From Diplonema japonicum (lineage: Eukaryota > Euglenozoa > Diplonemea > Diplonemida > Diplonemidae), in NCBI GenBank assembly GCA_964019335.1, contig OZ025669.1, positions 124,001 through 188,000 of the forward strand: DNA of 64,000 nt, read 5' to 3'. Shown here one piece after another: positions 62,863-64,000 of the stretch (position 1 is the stretch's first letter; each line of letters begins with the position of its first letter). Under the pieces are notes generated by a model that worked only from the letters and a program-made list of their open reading frames with translations, did not search any database and was not told the origin of the DNA. Both the position numbers and the translations under genes were made by a program.

Positions 62863-63037
62863 ATTGGATACTAGGGGGGATAAAAAAGAGATTTAAAAAA
62901 AAAGAGAAAACTTCAAAGGCTTCGTAGAATAGATATCACGCCCCCTGCGGGTAGCTCTGATACACTTTACTAAGGGAGGGTTCAGCAGAGCCCTACATTT
63001 TCTTCTTTTTTTTTTCTTTCCTTCTTCCCCCCCTCCA

Positions 63038-63595
63038 CTAGTCTTCAAAAACAGCATGTTCGGCATGTGACAGAAGCTTCCAGTAGAGGTGGGCGTGCGT
63101 GGTGATTTCCTCCTCGGTGAGAGAGGTGGTGTCCGCCAGCATGGCGCAAAAGTTGGAGAAGCCCGCGTTCTTGTCGACCCAAGCAAAGGCGGAGGGGTAG
63201 TCGAATATAAGGGAAAGGGCGAAGATGGTGGAGTCAGAGGCACCAAGGGTCGGGGACTTGAAGGAGTCCTTCGTAACGTCAGAGGAGAAGGGGAACTCAA
63301 GTCCGTGAGTGAGGACCCTTTCGATTTGGTCGGGAGGAACTTCAAAGCATAGCAGAGCCTGATGCAGGTGCTCGTCAGGCGACGGCCGCTGCTTGGCCTG
63401 GAACTTTACTATCTTCTTCAACATCTTTGTGATAGCAATGTCATCTAGATTGTTAGTTCGATACAGGTATCTCTGCTCAATCGCCTTCATGTTTGTTTTT
63501 TTCAAGCCTGCGGCTGCAGCCATCTTTTCTCCGCTAGTCGCATCTATAAGCTTTCTCGACAAGCTTCTAGCTGGTGCAGCTGTTACGTCTGCCAT
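63038..63595 (-). CDS. Hypothetical helical protein
   Basis: 185 residues from MADVTAAPARSLSRKL to HAEHAVFED. The N-terminal 40 residues are basic and Ala-rich. The rest looks like a folded, mostly helical domain (LDDIAITKMLKKIVKF, DEHLHQALLCFEVPPDQIERVLTHGLEFP, STIFALSLIFDYPSAFAW, EEEITTHAHLYWKLLSH). I do not recognise the family. An upstream in-frame ATG at 63634 would add 13 basic residues. The stop is 175 nt before the pseudo-calpain ATG, with a pyrimidine-free, A-rich leader between them. Confidence 0.65.
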   Translation of the reverse strand: MADVTAAPARSLSRKLIDATSGEKMAAAAGLKKTNMKAIEQRYLYRTNNLDDIAITKMLKKIVKFQAKQRPSPDEHLHQALLCFEVPPDQIERVLTHGLEFPFSSDVTKDSFKSPTLGASDSTIFALSLIFDYPSAFAWVDKNAGFSNFCAMLADTTSLTEEEITTHAHLYWKLLSHAEHAVFED

Positions 63596-64000
63596 TACTC
63601 GCTTTTTCATCTTGCAAATAGTTCGCTTCAACATTTTTCTTTTTCCCCCTCCGAACTTGTGCTCATGAAAAAAATAGTTTTCTTATCCATAAAAAAAAAA
63701 AAAAAAAAAAAAGGCAATGACAGTACCGGAAGTGGCTGGGAGGGGTGGGGATAGGGGAAGAACAGAAGAAAAAAAAAGAATGTGTGAAAGACGGTGGTGA
63801 GTGATTCATGTGGAAAGAAGGGAAAAGGTGTGACCGACACCCCTTCACTATAGCCAAGGGAAAGAACTTAAAAACAAAAAAAAAACGAAAAGCAAACTAA
63901 AATTAAAGACACCCCCCCTCCCCCCGCATCATTCCGCGGGGAAAAAAACAAAACTCCCTGGCAGAAGTTATCTTTATTACATGGCACAATACTGTAAAAC
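63596..64000. other. Low-complexity end of window
   Basis: A T/A-rich region with an A24 tract near 63691-63712 and C-rich runs near 63911-63925. No gene seen on either strand before the window ends. Confidence 0.6.

Noticed and set aside
1-64000. Search by eye for tRNA, rRNA, CRISPR arrays, transposons and a spliced-leader RNA gene
   Set aside because: None found. No transposase, reverse transcriptase or integrase frames, and no tandem direct repeats beyond simple sequence.

Overview
This is nuclear DNA from a flagellated unicellular eukaryote. It carries 23 supported protein genes, and all of them lie on the minus strand. Nine of the 23 need short spliceosomal introns to read through (15 introns, 32-55 nt; 13 start GTATG, 2 start GTGTG; 13 end CAG, 2 end TAG). 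Standard stop codons are used. Most genes are packed very tightly: the stop codon of one gene lies 77 to about 180 nt before the start codon of the next. The gaps carry pyrimidine tracts followed by an AG just before the ATG. One-strand arrays with such gaps are what polycistronic transcription plus spliced-leader trans-splicing looks like in Euglenozoa and, less strictly, in dinoflagellates and perkinsids. The regular tiny GTATG introns argue against an ordinary kinetoplastid. I lean towards a euglenozoan (diplonemid or early kinetoplastid relative), but no rRNA, tRNA or spliced-leader gene is visible to settle it.

Layout, in window order (transcription runs right to left). 1-7 kb: partial coiled-coil protein, the rRNA-processing factor MRD1/RBM19, a solute carrier, and an aminoglycoside-phosphotransferase-like kinase. 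8-24.7 kb: a polycystin channel, a small zinc-ribbon protein, a Cdc14 phosphatase fused to a dynein microtubule-binding domain, a degenerate nucleotide-cyclase protein, and a 2271-residue cadherin-like surface protein. 24.7-31 kb: a 6.35-kb desert full of homopolymers, with two GC-richer, structured islands. 31-40 kb: a PABP-binding pseudo-poly(A)-polymerase, a pseudokinase-HECT ubiquitin ligase, and two tandem paralogues with a TH1/PH-like domain. 40-43 kb: a second low-complexity region with three copies of a stem-loop element. 43-50 kb: small basic protein, acylated Ser/Thr kinase, small His/Lys-rich protein, XAP5/FAM50 with an extra zinc finger, a FAM228-like flagellar candidate, and PIG-N of GPI-anchor synthesis. 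50.7-63.6 kb: degenerate STAND/NB-ARC-TPR protein, pseudo-metacaspase with Tudor-like repeats, pseudo-calpain with PB1-like domains, and one unknown gene.

The most striking theme is the number of genes that keep a recognisable enzyme fold but have lost catalytic residues: poly(A) polymerase, kinase (inside a HECT ligase), cyclase, metacaspase, calpain, and a weak NTPase. The last three are consecutive neighbours with 95-117 nt gaps, and their domain set (STAND-TPR, caspase fold, calpain, PB1) recalls cell-death and immune signalling complexes. Whether they work together is inference. The Cdc14-dynein stalk-head fusion is the cleanest novel architecture, because an intron splits the fused domain itself, which makes an assembly artefact unlikely.
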